Source of the DNA: Methylobacterium sp. PvR107
GTDB lineage: Bacteria > Pseudomonadota > Alphaproteobacteria > Rhizobiales > Beijerinckiaceae
DNA length: 64,000 bases
Direction of reading: 5' to 3'
Assembly: GCF_017833295.1 (NCBI RefSeq)
Contig: NZ_JAFIBW010000001.1
Span: 4,801,501-4,865,500, forward strand
Part shown: one piece after another, positions 34,017 to 42,900 of the stretch
Numbering within the stretch: the stretch's first letter is position 1
Layout of the letters: every line of letters begins with the position of its first letter
Translations under genes and position numbers: made by a program
The notes under the pieces: model-generated
The model's database searches: none
Told to the model about the DNA's origin: nothing
What the model saw: the letters and a program-made list of their open reading frames with translations, nothing else

Positions 34017-34193
34017 TCAGAGTCTGGGCGAACGACCGCGCATCACGCCGAACACGGCCGAGATGAGGAACAGGGCAATCGCCACGAAGAAGACGATCTT
34101 GGCCGCTTCCATGGCGGTGCCGGCGATGCCGCCGAACCCGAGCAGAGCGGCGATCAAGGCGACGACGAGAAATGTGACTGCCCAGCCGATCAT
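34017..34193 (-). CDS. DUF1328 family small membrane protein
   Basis: A 58-residue protein with two predicted membrane helices (about 4-24 and 30-50), an I-A-G-T-A centre and an R-G-R-S-P-R-L end, the normal form and length of DUF1328 (YtjA-like). GAGGA lies just before the ATG at 34193. An EcfG-like promoter (GGAAC, 17 bases, GGTT) is placed upstream, and an intrinsic terminator follows. It is probably a general-stress membrane protein; biochemical function is unknown. Confidence 0.88.
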   Translation of the reverse strand: MIGWAVTFLVVALIAALLGFGGIAGTAMEAAKIVFFVAIALFLISAVFGVMRGRSPRL

Positions 34194-34229
34194 GGCATCC
34201 TCGCTTTATTCAAGTCGATCCATGGTCGG

Positions 34230-34255
34230 AACCCGCAGAAAGCGGGTCCCGTTCC
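34230..34255 (-). promoter_or_regulatory. EcfG-like general-stress promoter of the DUF1328 gene
   Basis: On the minus strand the -35 element GGAAC (34255-34251) and a -10 element GGTT (34233-34230, consensus CGTT) are separated by exactly 17 bases. The predicted start is about 30 bases before the ATG. There is one mismatch to consensus. The same stretch forms a hairpin (ACCCGC with GCGGGT, 34231-34247) that may also end csbD transcripts. Confidence 0.55.
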
Positions 34256-34269
34256 AGTTGATGCTATGA

Positions 34270-34461
34270 TCAGAGCTTGTCGGTCGCCGATTTCACAGCG
34301 CTCTTCGCATCGCCCACGGTGCCCTGGGCCTTGCCCTTGAGCTCCTGAGCGGCGCCCTCGGCCTTCAGCTTGTCATTGCCGGACACGTCGCCGATGCCCT
34401 GCTTGGCCTTGCCGAGAGCCTCGTTGGCGACGCCCTTGATCTTGTCGGTGGTGCTGCTCAT
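34270..34461 (-). CDS. CsbD family general-stress protein
   Basis: A 63-residue hydrophilic protein with the CsbD pattern: D-K-I-K-G-x-A-N-E-A-x-G-K-A-K-Q near the start, then [15 protein letters not shown]. Members are strongly induced by general stress regulators in many bacteria; molecular function is unknown. AAGGA lies seven bases before the ATG. A perfect EcfG promoter is upstream (34511-34536), which directly supports control by the PhyR-NepR-EcfG stress system. Confidence 0.93.
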   Translation of the reverse strand: MSSTTDKIKGVANEALGKAKQGIGDVSGNDKLKAEGAAQELKGKAQGTVGDAKSAVKSATDKL

Positions 34462-34510
34462 GGCGATGTCCTTCTTGTGGTTGCTGCGGCGGCGCCGCCT
34501 TCATCCAACA

Positions 34511-34536
34511 AACGGTCACGGTCGCTCGAATGTTCC
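34511..34536 (-). promoter_or_regulatory. EcfG-type promoter of csbD
   Basis: On the minus strand GGAAC (34536-34532), a 17-base spacer and CGTT (34514-34511) match the alphaproteobacterial EcfG consensus exactly. The start would lie about 43 bases before the csbD ATG. Confidence 0.8.
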
Positions 34537-34540
34537 AGGC

Positions 34541-34562
34541 CTTAACATTGCCCTGTGTTAAG
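34541..34562. promoter_or_regulatory. Perfect inverted repeat between csbD and tadA
   Basis: CTTAACA (34541-34547) and TGTTAAG (34556-34562) are exact inverted copies separated by eight bases. The AT-rich arms stand out. The site lies just upstream of the csbD EcfG -35 and about 47 bases before tadA, a good place for a dimeric regulator. The half TTAAC is shared with CtrA sites, but the spacing is not the CtrA direct-repeat type. Confidence 0.5.
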
Positions 34563-34608
34563 CAGCGGCATTGGCACAGACCCGCATCGGCGACGGGATA
34601 GGAACACC

Positions 34609-35097
34609 GTGGCAGCTGATCCGATCCACGCTCGGGATGTGGAAGCATCGAGTTCGCTGACCGCGCTCGATCACGCGTTCGCGGCGGCGCGGGCCGCGGC
34701 CGCCGCCGGTGAGGTGCCGGTCGGTGCCGCAGTGGTGCGCGATGGCGTCCTCCTGGCCGTCGCCCATAACCAGCCGCGGCGCCTCCTGGACCCGACGGCG
34801 CACGCGGAGATCCTGGCCATCCGCGCCGCCTGCGCGGCGATCGGCGACGAGCGTCTGGTCGGTTGCGACCTCTACGTTACCCTGGAGCCGTGCCCGATGT
34901 GCGCGGGCGCGATTTCCTTCGCGCGGATCCGGCGGCTCTATTACGGAGCGGCCGATCCGAAAGGCGGCGGCGTCGAGCACGGTCCGCGGGTCTTCAACCA
35001 GACGACCTGCCATCATGCGCCGGACGTCTATGGCGGATTTCGCGAGCGCGAGGCGGCTGCGCTGCTCCGCGCGTTCTTCGCGGAGAGACGGGAATAG
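34609..35097 (+). CDS. tadA: tRNA-specific adenosine deaminase
   Basis: Converts A34 to inosine in tRNA-Arg(ACG). The 162-residue deaminase has H65-A-E67 (zinc ligand and proton shuttle) in P-T-A-H-A-E-I and the zinc pair P-C95-P-M-C98. A GTG start at 34609 has AGGAA upstream; the frame is open further back but without a site, and the family N-terminus begins after it. TadA is normally essential. It is divergent from csbD. Confidence 0.93.
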   Translation: MAADPIHARDVEASSSLTALDHAFAAARAAAAAGEVPVGAAVVRDGVLLAVAHNQPRRLLDPTAHAEILAIRAACAAIGDERLVGCDLYVTLEPCPMCAGAISFARIRRLYYGAADPKGGGVEHGPRVFNQTTCHHAPDVYGGFREREAAALLRAFFAERRE

Positions 35098-35152
35098 GCC
35101 TGGCGGTTTCCGGCCCTGGCCCCACCTTCCCGGACAACCGGAGGCCAGCCCG

Positions 35153-35854
35153 ATGATTCCGACCTATGCGCGTGCCCTGATCGTCGGCGCGGGTTCCGGC
35201 CTGAGTGCCTCGCTCGCCAGGCTCCTGGCGGCGGACGGCCTCAAGATCGGTCTCGCGGCCCGGAACGTCGAGAAGCTCGCGGCCCTGGCTGCCGAGACCG
35301 GTGCGGCCGTGCATGCCTGCGACGCGAGCCGGCCCGCCGAGGTCGAGGCCCTGTTCGCGCGGCTGGAGCCCGCCCTCGGGGGCGCTCCGGACGTCGTGAT
35401 CTACAATGCCAGCGGACGGCTGCGCGGCTCCATCGTGGATCTGGATCCGGAGGCGGTCGCCCGGTCGCTGATGGTGTCCGCCTATGGCGGCTTCCTGGTG
35501 GCGCAGGCCGCGGCGCGCCGCATGCTGCCGCACCGCCACGGAGCGATTCTCCTGACCGGCGCGTCGGCCAGCGTGAAGGGGTTCGCGGGATCGGCACCGT
35601 TCGCCATGGGCAAATTCGGCCTGCGGGGGCTGGGACAAAGCCTTGCCCGCGAATTGCAACCACAGGGCATCCACGTCGCCCACATCGTCATCGACGGCGC
35701 GATCCGGAACCCTGACCGCGGCGCGCCTGCAGACGCACCCGACAGCCACCTCGATCCGGATGCCATCGCGCGCTGCTACCGCGACCTGCTGCGCCAGGAT
35801 CGAAGCGCCTGGACGTCGGAGCTCGAGCTGCGCCCCTGGGTGGAGCGGTTCTGA
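35153..35854 (+). CDS. SDR-fold protein with Phe at the catalytic Tyr position
   Basis: A 233-residue short-chain-dehydrogenase fold. The cofactor loop reads G-A-G-S-G-L-S-A-S (12-20), N-A-S-G replaces N-N-A-G (85-88), and the catalytic Ser138 and Lys154 are kept but the motif is F150-A-M-G-K instead of Y-x-x-x-K. Such atypical SDRs may have lost dehydrogenase chemistry or use another donor. GGAGG lies eight bases before the ATG. It follows tadA by 55 bases on the same strand and is convergent with the outer-membrane barrel gene. The biological role is unknown. Confidence 0.85.
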   Translation: MIPTYARALIVGAGSGLSASLARLLAADGLKIGLAARNVEKLAALAAETGAAVHACDASRPAEVEALFARLEPALGGAPDVVIYNASGRLRGSIVDLDPEAVARSLMVSAYGGFLVAQAAARRMLPHRHGAILLTGASASVKGFAGSAPFAMGKFGLRGLGQSLARELQPQGIHVAHIVIDGAIRNPDRGAPADAPDSHLDPDAIARCYRDLLRQDRSAWTSELELRPWVERF

Positions 35855-35860
35855 TCCGGC

Positions 35861-37657
35861 TTACGGGTTGACCCGCAATCCCAGCAGAAACGTGTTGTCC
35901 CGGAAGCTCGAACCTGCCTGCGTACTGTTGATCTGCTGGTAGATGTAGGTGCCCCGCAGCGTCAGCCACCGCGTGAAATGATAGTCGAGCCGCGCGGTCG
36001 CGGAGAAGCCGTTCTCCCGGATCGTGCTGTTTTGATAAACGTTTTGCAGGAACGAGCCGCCGACCACGAGCGACAGGTTGCGCAGCAGGTCATGTTGGAC
36101 CTCCAGCGTCGCGACATCGGTGAAGATGCCGCTGGAGCCCGGGATCGTCGTTTCGGTGACACCGGTCGCGGCGGTCAGCCGGACCGTCGTGAGCGGGCTC
36201 GCCGACCAGACCAGGGCGGCGTTGATCAGCGGCGCGTTGATGTCGCGCAGGGTCGGATCGACGTAGGTCCGATGCTGGATCCCGGCCGAGATCTCGCCCG
36301 TCAGGGAACGGGCAAGCCCGAAGCTTGCGCCAACCGCGAGCGAAATTCCGTCGGAATCCCGCTGGACGCCAGTCGTATCGCGGCGGAGATCGTAGACTCG
36401 CGTATCGCCGGTGACATCGACGAACGGGCTGAAATCCGGATTGACTTCGTAGGCGGTACGAAGCTGCAGGCTGTACTGATTCAGGTTTCGGTCCGACTGG
36501 TTGACGATTGTCCCGTCCGAGAGGCGGGCATTGTCGAATTCCGACCGGTCGACCGAGCCGCGCAGCGTGACCGACAGTCGATTGAAGGTCTCGGTCGCCC
36601 CGAGCGACGCGCCGTAGACGGCAAGCAGCGGTCGGCTGGTCGCGGTCGCGACCGGAACATTGCCGGTCGCGGCCAGCAGGTTGGGGTTTCCCGTCCGCTG
36701 CGTATCGACGAGGAACCGTCCCTCGGCGTCGATGTGCAGGTCCCGGTTGGCGTCGATCCGCAGGCGCACGACCCCGTCGGCAGCCGGGCGGCTCGCGGCC
36801 TCGTTCTGGGGCGTCTCGAGGTATGAGCCGCGCAAGGAGCCCTGGAACGAACTCGAGGACCAGTTGCTCTGGAAATCGAGGGAGGCGTCGGTGCGAAGCG
36901 CCACCGAGCCCTTGGCGAATTGCCGGGTCGTCTGGTCCGGGTTCGAATCGTAGCCGAGGCTCTGCCCGAAGGTCGGCAGCACGGTGAAGCTTCCGAACTG
37001 GTAGCCGATCGGCGCGTAGGCGGGATCCGTCGGGATCGCGCGCGCCAAGTCGGTGCCGAGAATGAAGCCCGGCGTCAGAAGGCCGAGGGCCGGTGAGATC
37101 GCCAGGAGCGGAAGGATCGTCCGGACGGGCGCCGTAGCCGGCGGCAGGGGAACCCCGACCACGGGCTGCTGAATGATCGGTGTCAGCCGTAAGGCCGGGC
37201 TCGGGACCTGGGTGACTTCCTGGGTGATCCTGCGGGTCGCCGATCCGATCCGCCGCGGCGGCGCCGCCCGGGTCCGGAGAAGATTCGAGGGAGCCAGATT
37301 GCTCGGGGTCGTGCCGCTTCCACCGGTCCGCTGACCGCCGCTGGTGATGCGTGTGTTGAGCTGCGAAACGCCCGGCTGCCCCTGCGTCTGCGTCGGGATC
37401 GTCGGAGGCGAACTCAGGCTGTCGCCGCCGGTCTGGTCGCCGCTTGTCGCGTCGCCGCCCGGAGAACCGCGGCCGTCGTCGCGCGAGAGACCGTCCGGGA
37501 TCCGCCGCCGCAGCGCGGGCAAGCCGTTCGGCGCGGTGTCCTGGCCGACCCCCGGGTTGTCGGGCTGCCCTGTGACGGGACTCGTCGCGTCGAATCGCTG
37601 GGCATGCGCCGACGAGGCCGCGCATGCGAGCGCCAACACCGCGACAGCGAGCCGCAT
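35861..37657 (-). CDS. Outer membrane beta-barrel protein (BBP2-type)
   Basis: A 598-residue exported protein. The signal peptide ends at A-H-A-Q (about residue 20). Residues 21-190 are a disordered Pro/Thr/Gly/Arg linker, and about 200-598 alternate polar and hydrophobic residues in short strands with many Tyr, Leu and Arg, ending in the L-G-L-R-V-N-P strand; this is typical of the putative beta-barrel porin 2 family (PF10082). The last residues are not the classical terminal Phe. An in-frame GTG at 37696 would add 13 residues; the ATG at 37657 is preceded immediately by AGGAG. The transported compound, if any, is unknown. MucR, often a regulator of envelope genes, is divergent. Confidence 0.82.
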   Translation of the reverse strand: MRLAVAVLALACAASSAHAQRFDATSPVTGQPDNPGVGQDTAPNGLPALRRRIPDGLSRDDGRGSPGGDATSGDQTGGDSLSSPPTIPTQTQGQPGVSQLNTRITSGGQRTGGSGTTPSNLAPSNLLRTRAAPPRRIGSATRRITQEVTQVPSPALRLTPIIQQPVVGVPLPPATAPVRTILPLLAISPALGLLTPGFILGTDLARAIPTDPAYAPIGYQFGSFTVLPTFGQSLGYDSNPDQTTRQFAKGSVALRTDASLDFQSNWSSSSFQGSLRGSYLETPQNEAASRPAADGVVRLRIDANRDLHIDAEGRFLVDTQRTGNPNLLAATGNVPVATATSRPLLAVYGASLGATETFNRLSVTLRGSVDRSEFDNARLSDGTIVNQSDRNLNQYSLQLRTAYEVNPDFSPFVDVTGDTRVYDLRRDTTGVQRDSDGISLAVGASFGLARSLTGEISAGIQHRTYVDPTLRDINAPLINAALVWSASPLTTVRLTAATGVTETTIPGSSGIFTDVATLEVQHDLLRNLSLVVGGSFLQNVYQNSTIRENGFSATARLDYHFTRWLTLRGTYIYQQINSTQAGSSFRDNTFLLGLRVNP

Positions 37658-37979
37658 CTCCTGTCGTTCCCGCCGGTCAGCCCCAGCCGTCCGCACCTGA
37701 TCACGGTCCCCGCCAAAGTCCCGAGCACCGATCGCTGGGATCCACTGGTCACGCCGAAGCCAAACAGGTCATCGGTATGGTTAATGAAGGCTAGCGGACT
37801 CATGGTTAATGCAGCGTCAACGGCCGAGGCTGTGGGCACTTGCAGTCTGCCGGACCACCTACCGTCGTCACGACAGAACCGATTGAGATTTGTTCTACAA
37901 TCAGATACTGTCTTTGAGAATTCGATCGCATCCGCGAGGGATTGATCGGTCCGAATCATTACAAAGACAGAGGTGGGCC
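37658..37979. other. Divergent control region between the barrel gene and mucR
   Basis: About 320 bases without a gene. The part next to mucR (about 37870-37970) is AT-rich for this genome, as expected for MucR/Ros autoregulation, whose sites contain T-A steps in AT-rich DNA. Possible promoter elements for mucR include TTGAGA at about 37884 with GATACT 15 bases later. Two copies of a 10-base direct repeat containing a CtrA half-site lie further up. Confidence 0.5.
37777..37811 (-). promoter_or_regulatory. Two CtrA-type half-sites as a direct repeat
   Basis: ATGGTTAATG occurs at 37777-37786 and again at 37802-37811; read on the minus strand each contains TTAACCAT, the CtrA half-site consensus. 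Centre spacing is 25 bases. Full CtrA boxes use TTAA-N7-TTAA, so these are half-sites, a type also bound by CtrA when paired with other sites. They could serve either the barrel gene or mucR. Confidence 0.5.
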
Positions 37980-38480
37980 GTGAGTGAAAATGCAGAAGGC
38001 GGACACGCTGAGCATGTTGAGCTCGCGGTGGATATCATCGCGGCCTATGTGTCGAACAATTCGGTGCCGTCGTCGGAGCTGGCGGGCCTGATCGGCGTGA
38101 TCCACGCCGCTCTAGACAGTCTCTCTACTGCGGGACGGACGTCGAAGTCGGCGGTCGAAAAGCTGAGTCCGGCTCAGATTCGAAAGTCGATCACGCACGA
38201 TCACATCGTCAGCTTCGAGGACGGCAAACCGTACAAGACCCTGCGTCGGCACCTGACGTTGCGTGGGCTCTCGCCCGAAGCCTATCGCGAGAAATGGGGT
38301 CTGCCGCGCGACTACCCGATGACCGCGGCGAGCTACTCGGCCCAACGGTCCGAGCTCGCCCGCGCCCTGGGGCTCGGTCAACAGCGCCGCAAGCACCGCG
38401 GCGCGCCATCGGCGCCCGCAGAGGTGCCGGCGGCGGCAGCGCGGAAGCCGCGGGCACGGCGGAAGGCACCCGCGGAGTAG
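37980..38480 (+). CDS. mucR: MucR/Ros family transcriptional regulator with degenerate zinc finger
   Basis: A 166-residue regulator of the MucR/Ros family (PF05443), a histone-like silencer controlling envelope, motility and cell-cycle genes in alphaproteobacteria. Residues 10-60 form the oligomerisation part (V-D-I-I-A-A-Y-V-S-N-N-S-V). The zinc-finger region has S78-F-E-D81 where the usual form is C-L-E-D, keeps His91, and reads T-L-R-G where the second His usually is. So only two of four zinc ligands remain. The folded tail Y-R-E-K-W-G-L-P is normal, followed by a basic Ala/Arg end. A GTG start at 37980 has AGAGG upstream. Confidence 0.92.
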   Translation: MSENAEGGHAEHVELAVDIIAAYVSNNSVPSSELAGLIGVIHAALDSLSTAGRTSKSAVEKLSPAQIRKSITHDHIVSFEDGKPYKTLRRHLTLRGLSPEAYREKWGLPRDYPMTAASYSAQRSELARALGLGQQRRKHRGAPSAPAEVPAAAARKPRARRKAPAE

Positions 38481-38521
38481 GGTCCCCCGCTCACCGTCGC
38501 GGCGCCTCGCAGCTGCCCGAG

Positions 38522-38553
38522 CTCTGGGCGGGGACGGGCTGCCCAACCCAGAG
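38522..38553 (+). other. Hairpin downstream of mucR
   Basis: CTCTGGG (38522-38528) and CCCAGAG (38547-38553) are perfect inverted copies with a GC-rich inner part, about 40 bases after the mucR stop. There is no T-run. It may end or stabilise the mucR transcript. Confidence 0.35.
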
Positions 38554-38700
38554 TCGCCCGCGAGCTTGGCGCGAGTTGGCGCTTGCGCGTCTTGCAACCG
38601 TGCGCCGCGTCCTCTCGGCTAGGCAGGCGACCCTCGGCTGCCATCCTACGCATGTTGCTTCGCACAATCGCGCGAAGGTCCTGCGCTGGAGAGCGACCGC

Positions 38701-39876
38701 GTGCCGCCACTGCCGATCCTGGCTCTTGCCGTCGCCTCGTTCGGCATTGGCACCACCGAATTCGTCATCATGGGACTGCTGCCGGAGGTGGCGCAGAGTT
38801 TCGGCGTCACGATCCCGCAAGCCGGCTACCTGGTTTCGGGCTACGCCATGGGCGTCGTGATCGGCGCACCGATCGTGGCGATCGCGACCGCGGGCCTGCC
38901 GCGCAAGGCGGCGCTGCTCGCCCTCATGGGCGTCTTCCTGATCGGAAATCTCGGCTGCGCCCTGGCCCCCAGCTACGGCCTGCTCATGGCGGCACGCATT
39001 CTCACGGCCTTCGCGCACGGGGCGTTCTTCGGCATCGGCGCCGTGGTCGCCCGGGATCTGGTGCCTCGAACGAAGCGCACACAGGCGGTCTCGCTGATGT
39101 TCGCGGGGCTCACGCTCGCCAACGTGCTCGGTGTACCCCTCGGCACCGCCCTCGGACAGGCCGTCGGGTGGCGGGCAACGTTCTGGGCGGTGGTGGCGAT
39201 CGGCCTGGCGGCCGGCCTCGCGATCCAGCTCTGCGTACCATCCGGGCTCCCGGGGACGCGCGGCCGCCTCATGAGCGAGTTCCGCGCGCTCGGCCGCTGG
39301 CCGGTGCTGCGACCGATGCTGATCTCGACCCTGTCCTCGGTGAGCTTCTTCACCGTGTTCACCTACATCACGCCGTTCCTGACCGGCGTGAGCGGGTACT
39401 CGCCGCAAGGTGTGACCGGCGTGCTGTTCGCCGCCGGCATGGGCCTGACGATCGGAAACCTCGCCGGCGGTCTGTTTGCCGATCGCGGGCAGATGGCGAC
39501 GATCATCGGAAGTTTCGTGGGGATCGTCGCGGCGCTGCTTCTGCTCGCCGCGGTCGCCCACCATCCGGGCCTGACGCTGGCGGTGCTGGTCCTCTGGTCG
39601 GCGCTGGTCTTCGCGCTGGTCTCACCGCTCCAGATCTGGGTGGTCGAGGCCGCGACCGACGCGCCCAACCTGGCCTCGACCCTGAACCAGGGCGCCTTCA
39701 ATCTCGGCAACGCCACGGGCGCCTGGATCGGCGGTACGGCTTTGACGCTGGGGGCCGGCTACGGCCAGCTTCCCTTGATCGCCGCGGCCGTCTCGCTGAT
39801 CGGCCTCGGTCTGGTGCTCACGGCTGTCAGCCGGAGCGGCCGGCGCATGCTCGCGCCGGCCGCGCCGGGAGCGTGA
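38701..39876 (+). CDS. MFS transporter, DHA1/AraJ type
   Basis: A 391-residue membrane protein with 12 predicted helices. The start F-G-I-G-T-T-E-F-V-I-M-G-L-L-P and the G-Y-L-V-S-G-Y-A-M-G-V-V-I-G-A-P stretch are hallmarks of the AraJ/YdhP/YdeA branch of proton-driven sugar or drug exporters. A GTG start has GGAGAG eight bases upstream. It is monocistronic and convergent with the glutamate dehydrogenase gene. The substrate is unknown. Confidence 0.9.
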   Translation: MPPLPILALAVASFGIGTTEFVIMGLLPEVAQSFGVTIPQAGYLVSGYAMGVVIGAPIVAIATAGLPRKAALLALMGVFLIGNLGCALAPSYGLLMAARILTAFAHGAFFGIGAVVARDLVPRTKRTQAVSLMFAGLTLANVLGVPLGTALGQAVGWRATFWAVVAIGLAAGLAIQLCVPSGLPGTRGRLMSEFRALGRWPVLRPMLISTLSSVSFFTVFTYITPFLTGVSGYSPQGVTGVLFAAGMGLTIGNLAGGLFADRGQMATIIGSFVGIVAALLLLAAVAHHPGLTLAVLVLWSALVFALVSPLQIWVVEAATDAPNLASTLNQGAFNLGNATGAWIGGTALTLGAGYGQLPLIAAAVSLIGLGLVLTAVSRSGRRMLAPAAPGA

Positions 39877-39922
39877 TCGCGGGACCGCCCGCCGGGCGTA
39901 TCGAAGCCCGCATGGGCCGCCT

Positions 39923-42900
39923 CTAATCGGTTCGGACGAGATCACCGAGAAGGCTCGCCGCCACGGTGACCTTCGAGACCGTGAGGCTCGAATCGCCGAT
40001 GGCATCCACCGCCTGGCGGATGCGCGCCAGCGGCGCACCCCTGGCCTTCGCCCAGGCCTCGACAGCGTCCGGACCGGCGCCCAGATCGGTCACGACTTCG
40101 GCCGTCAGCTTGCGATGCGCCGCCCCGATCCCGGCGACCGCACGCTCCAGCGCAACACGGTCGAACGTGTCGGCGACCGGCACGGTCCGCGCCGCGGCCG
40201 CGAGGTCGTCCAGCCGGAAGGCGTGCTCCAGCGCGAAGTGCGTCGCCGCCACCGCCTCCACCGGCCGCCCGCTCGCCTCGGCGACCCGGACGATGTCGGG
40301 GGCAGAGATCAGGGCGCTCAGCGACGCGAGGCGCCGGGCCTGAGCCGGCGCCATGCCGAGCCCGGCAAGCTCGGCCTCGCGGGTGCCGACGACCGCGAGC
40401 GCTTCCTCTCCGAGAACCTTCGGCAGTGCCGACTCCACGGCGGCGATGCCATCGCGGTAGCGGTCTACCACCGGGGCGATGCCACCGCTGAGGTCGAGGT
40501 TGCGGATGAACCAGACGATCCGGTTGAGCAGCAGGCCCTGAACCTCCGCGTACAGACCGAGCTGACCCTGGCCGGAGATGCGTCCGGCGAGGCTGTCGAT
40601 GGCGAGGTTCAACTCCATCAGCCCGAAGGCGTCGCGCGTCACCGCATAAGCCTTGGCGATGGTCGCGGCATCGGCGCCGGTCCCGTCGACGAGGCGGGTG
40701 ATCAGGGAGGGTCCGCCGCGGTTGACGATGATGTTGGCCAGCGCGGTGGCGATGATCTCGCGCCGCAGGCGGTGCGCCTTCACCGAATCCGGGAATTGCT
40801 CGCGCAGCGCCTTGGGGAAGTAGCGCTGGAGCTCGCGGTCGAAATACGGGTCGTTCGGCACGGCGCTGTCGAGGATCGCGTCGTGCAACGCCAGCTTGGC
40901 GTAGGCCAGGAGTACGGCGTATTCCGGCCGGGTCAGCCCCTCGTTTCGGCGCATCCGTTCGGTGAGCGCGGCATCGTCGGGCAGGAATTCCACCGCGCGA
41001 TCCAGCCGACCCTCGCCCTCCAGCGCCTGCATGGTCCGCATGGCGAAGCCGGTCTCGTCGAGGCCGCCGCGCTGGGCGAGGGACAGGGCGAGGGTCTGTA
41101 ATTCGTTGTTGCGCAGGACGAGGTGCCCGACCTCATCGGTCATGGCGGCCAGCAGGGCGTTGCGCGCCTCGTAGCTCAGACGACCGTCCCGCTCCGGAGT
41201 CATGAGCGCGATCTTGATGTTCACCTCGACGTCCGAGGTGTTGACCCCGGCGGAGTTGTCGATCGCGTCGGTGTTGAGCCGGACGCCCGCGCGCGCCGCC
41301 TCGATCCGCCCGCGCTGGGTCAGGCCGAGATTGGCGCCCTCGCCGACAACCTTGGCGCGCAGCTCCGGCCCGGTGATGCGCACGGCATCGTTGGCGCGAT
41401 CGCCGGCATCCTCGTCGGTCTCCGCGGTGGCGCGGACGTAGGTTCCGATGCCGCCGAACCAGAGCAGGTCGGCCGGCGCTTTCAGGATCGCCTGCATCAG
41501 TTCGGTGGGCGTTGCCTCGGCTCGGTCGAACCCGAGGGCGGCGCGCACCGGTTCCGAGAGGGGGATGGTCTTCAGGCTGCGCGGAAACACGCCGCCGCCT
41601 TCCGAGATCAGGCTCCGATCGTAATCGGCCCAGGAGGAGCGCCCGAGATCGAACAGCCGCCGCCGCTCGACGAAGCTCGCCGCCGCGTCCGGGTTGGGAT
41701 CGAGGAAGATATCCCGGTGGTCGAACGCCGCGATCAGCCGGATGCTCTCGGACAGCAGCATGCCGTTGCCGAACACGTCGCCCGACATGTCGCCGACGCC
41801 GACCGTGACGATCGGATCCGTCTGCACGTCGACGTCGATCTCGCGGAAATGGCGGCGCACCGCCTCCCAAGCGCCACGGGCGGTGATGCCCATGCCCTTG
41901 TGGTCGTAGCCCTGGCTGCCGCCGGAAGCGAAGGCATCGCCCAGCCAGTGCCCCTTCTCCAGCGAGAGGGCATTGGCGATGTCCGAGAAGGTCGCGGTCC
42001 CCTTGTCGGCCGCGACCACCAGATAAGCATCGTCGGGATCGTGCCGCACCGTGTCGGGCGGCGGCACGATGGCGTCGTCGACGATATTGTCGGTGAGCTC
42101 CAGCAGCGTTCGGATGAAGATCCGGTAGCTTTCGGTCCCCTCCTGCATCCAGGCGGCGCGGTCCGAGGCCGGCGGCAGGCGCTTCGGGAAGAAGCCGCCC
42201 TTGGCGCCTACGGGCACGATCACGGCGTTCTTCACCTGCTGGGCCTTCACCAGGCCCAGGATCTCGGTGCGGAAATCCTCCGGCCGGTCCGACCAGCGCA
42301 GGCCGCCGCGGGCCACGTAGCCGAAGCGCAGATGCACGCCCTCGACGCGGGGCGCGTAGACGAAAATCTCGAAGAGCGGCCGCGGCAGCGGCATCGCCGT
42401 GACCCTGGAGCAGGCGAACTTGAAGCTGATCGTCTCCCGGGGCTTTCCGTCCGGGCCGCTCTGGAAGAAGTTGGTCCGGACGGCCGCCTCGACGAGGTTG
42501 ACGAACCGGCGCAGGATCCGGTCGTCGTCGAGACTGGTCACGTCGGCGAGCGCCGCCTCGATGCCGGCGCGGACCTCCGCCTGCCGGGCGTCGCGATCCC
42601 CCGTCAGGGCTGGGTCGAACCGGGTGCGGAACAGCGCGACGATCGCCCGGGCGATCCCGGAATGCCGGCTCAGCGTGCCGGCGAGGTAATCCTGTCCGTA
42701 GCGGATGCGCAGCTGGCGCAGGTAGCGCCCGAGCGCCCGGAGCAGAGCGGCCTCGCGCCAGGGCAGGGCGGCTTCGAGGACGAGCCGGTTGTAGCCGTCG
42801 GATTCCGCCAGATCGTCCGCGATGGCGAGCATGGCGGCTTCGAGCGGCTGCTCCAGCGCCGCGAGGTCGATCGCCGCGCCGGTGGCGCGCTCGATCAGCA

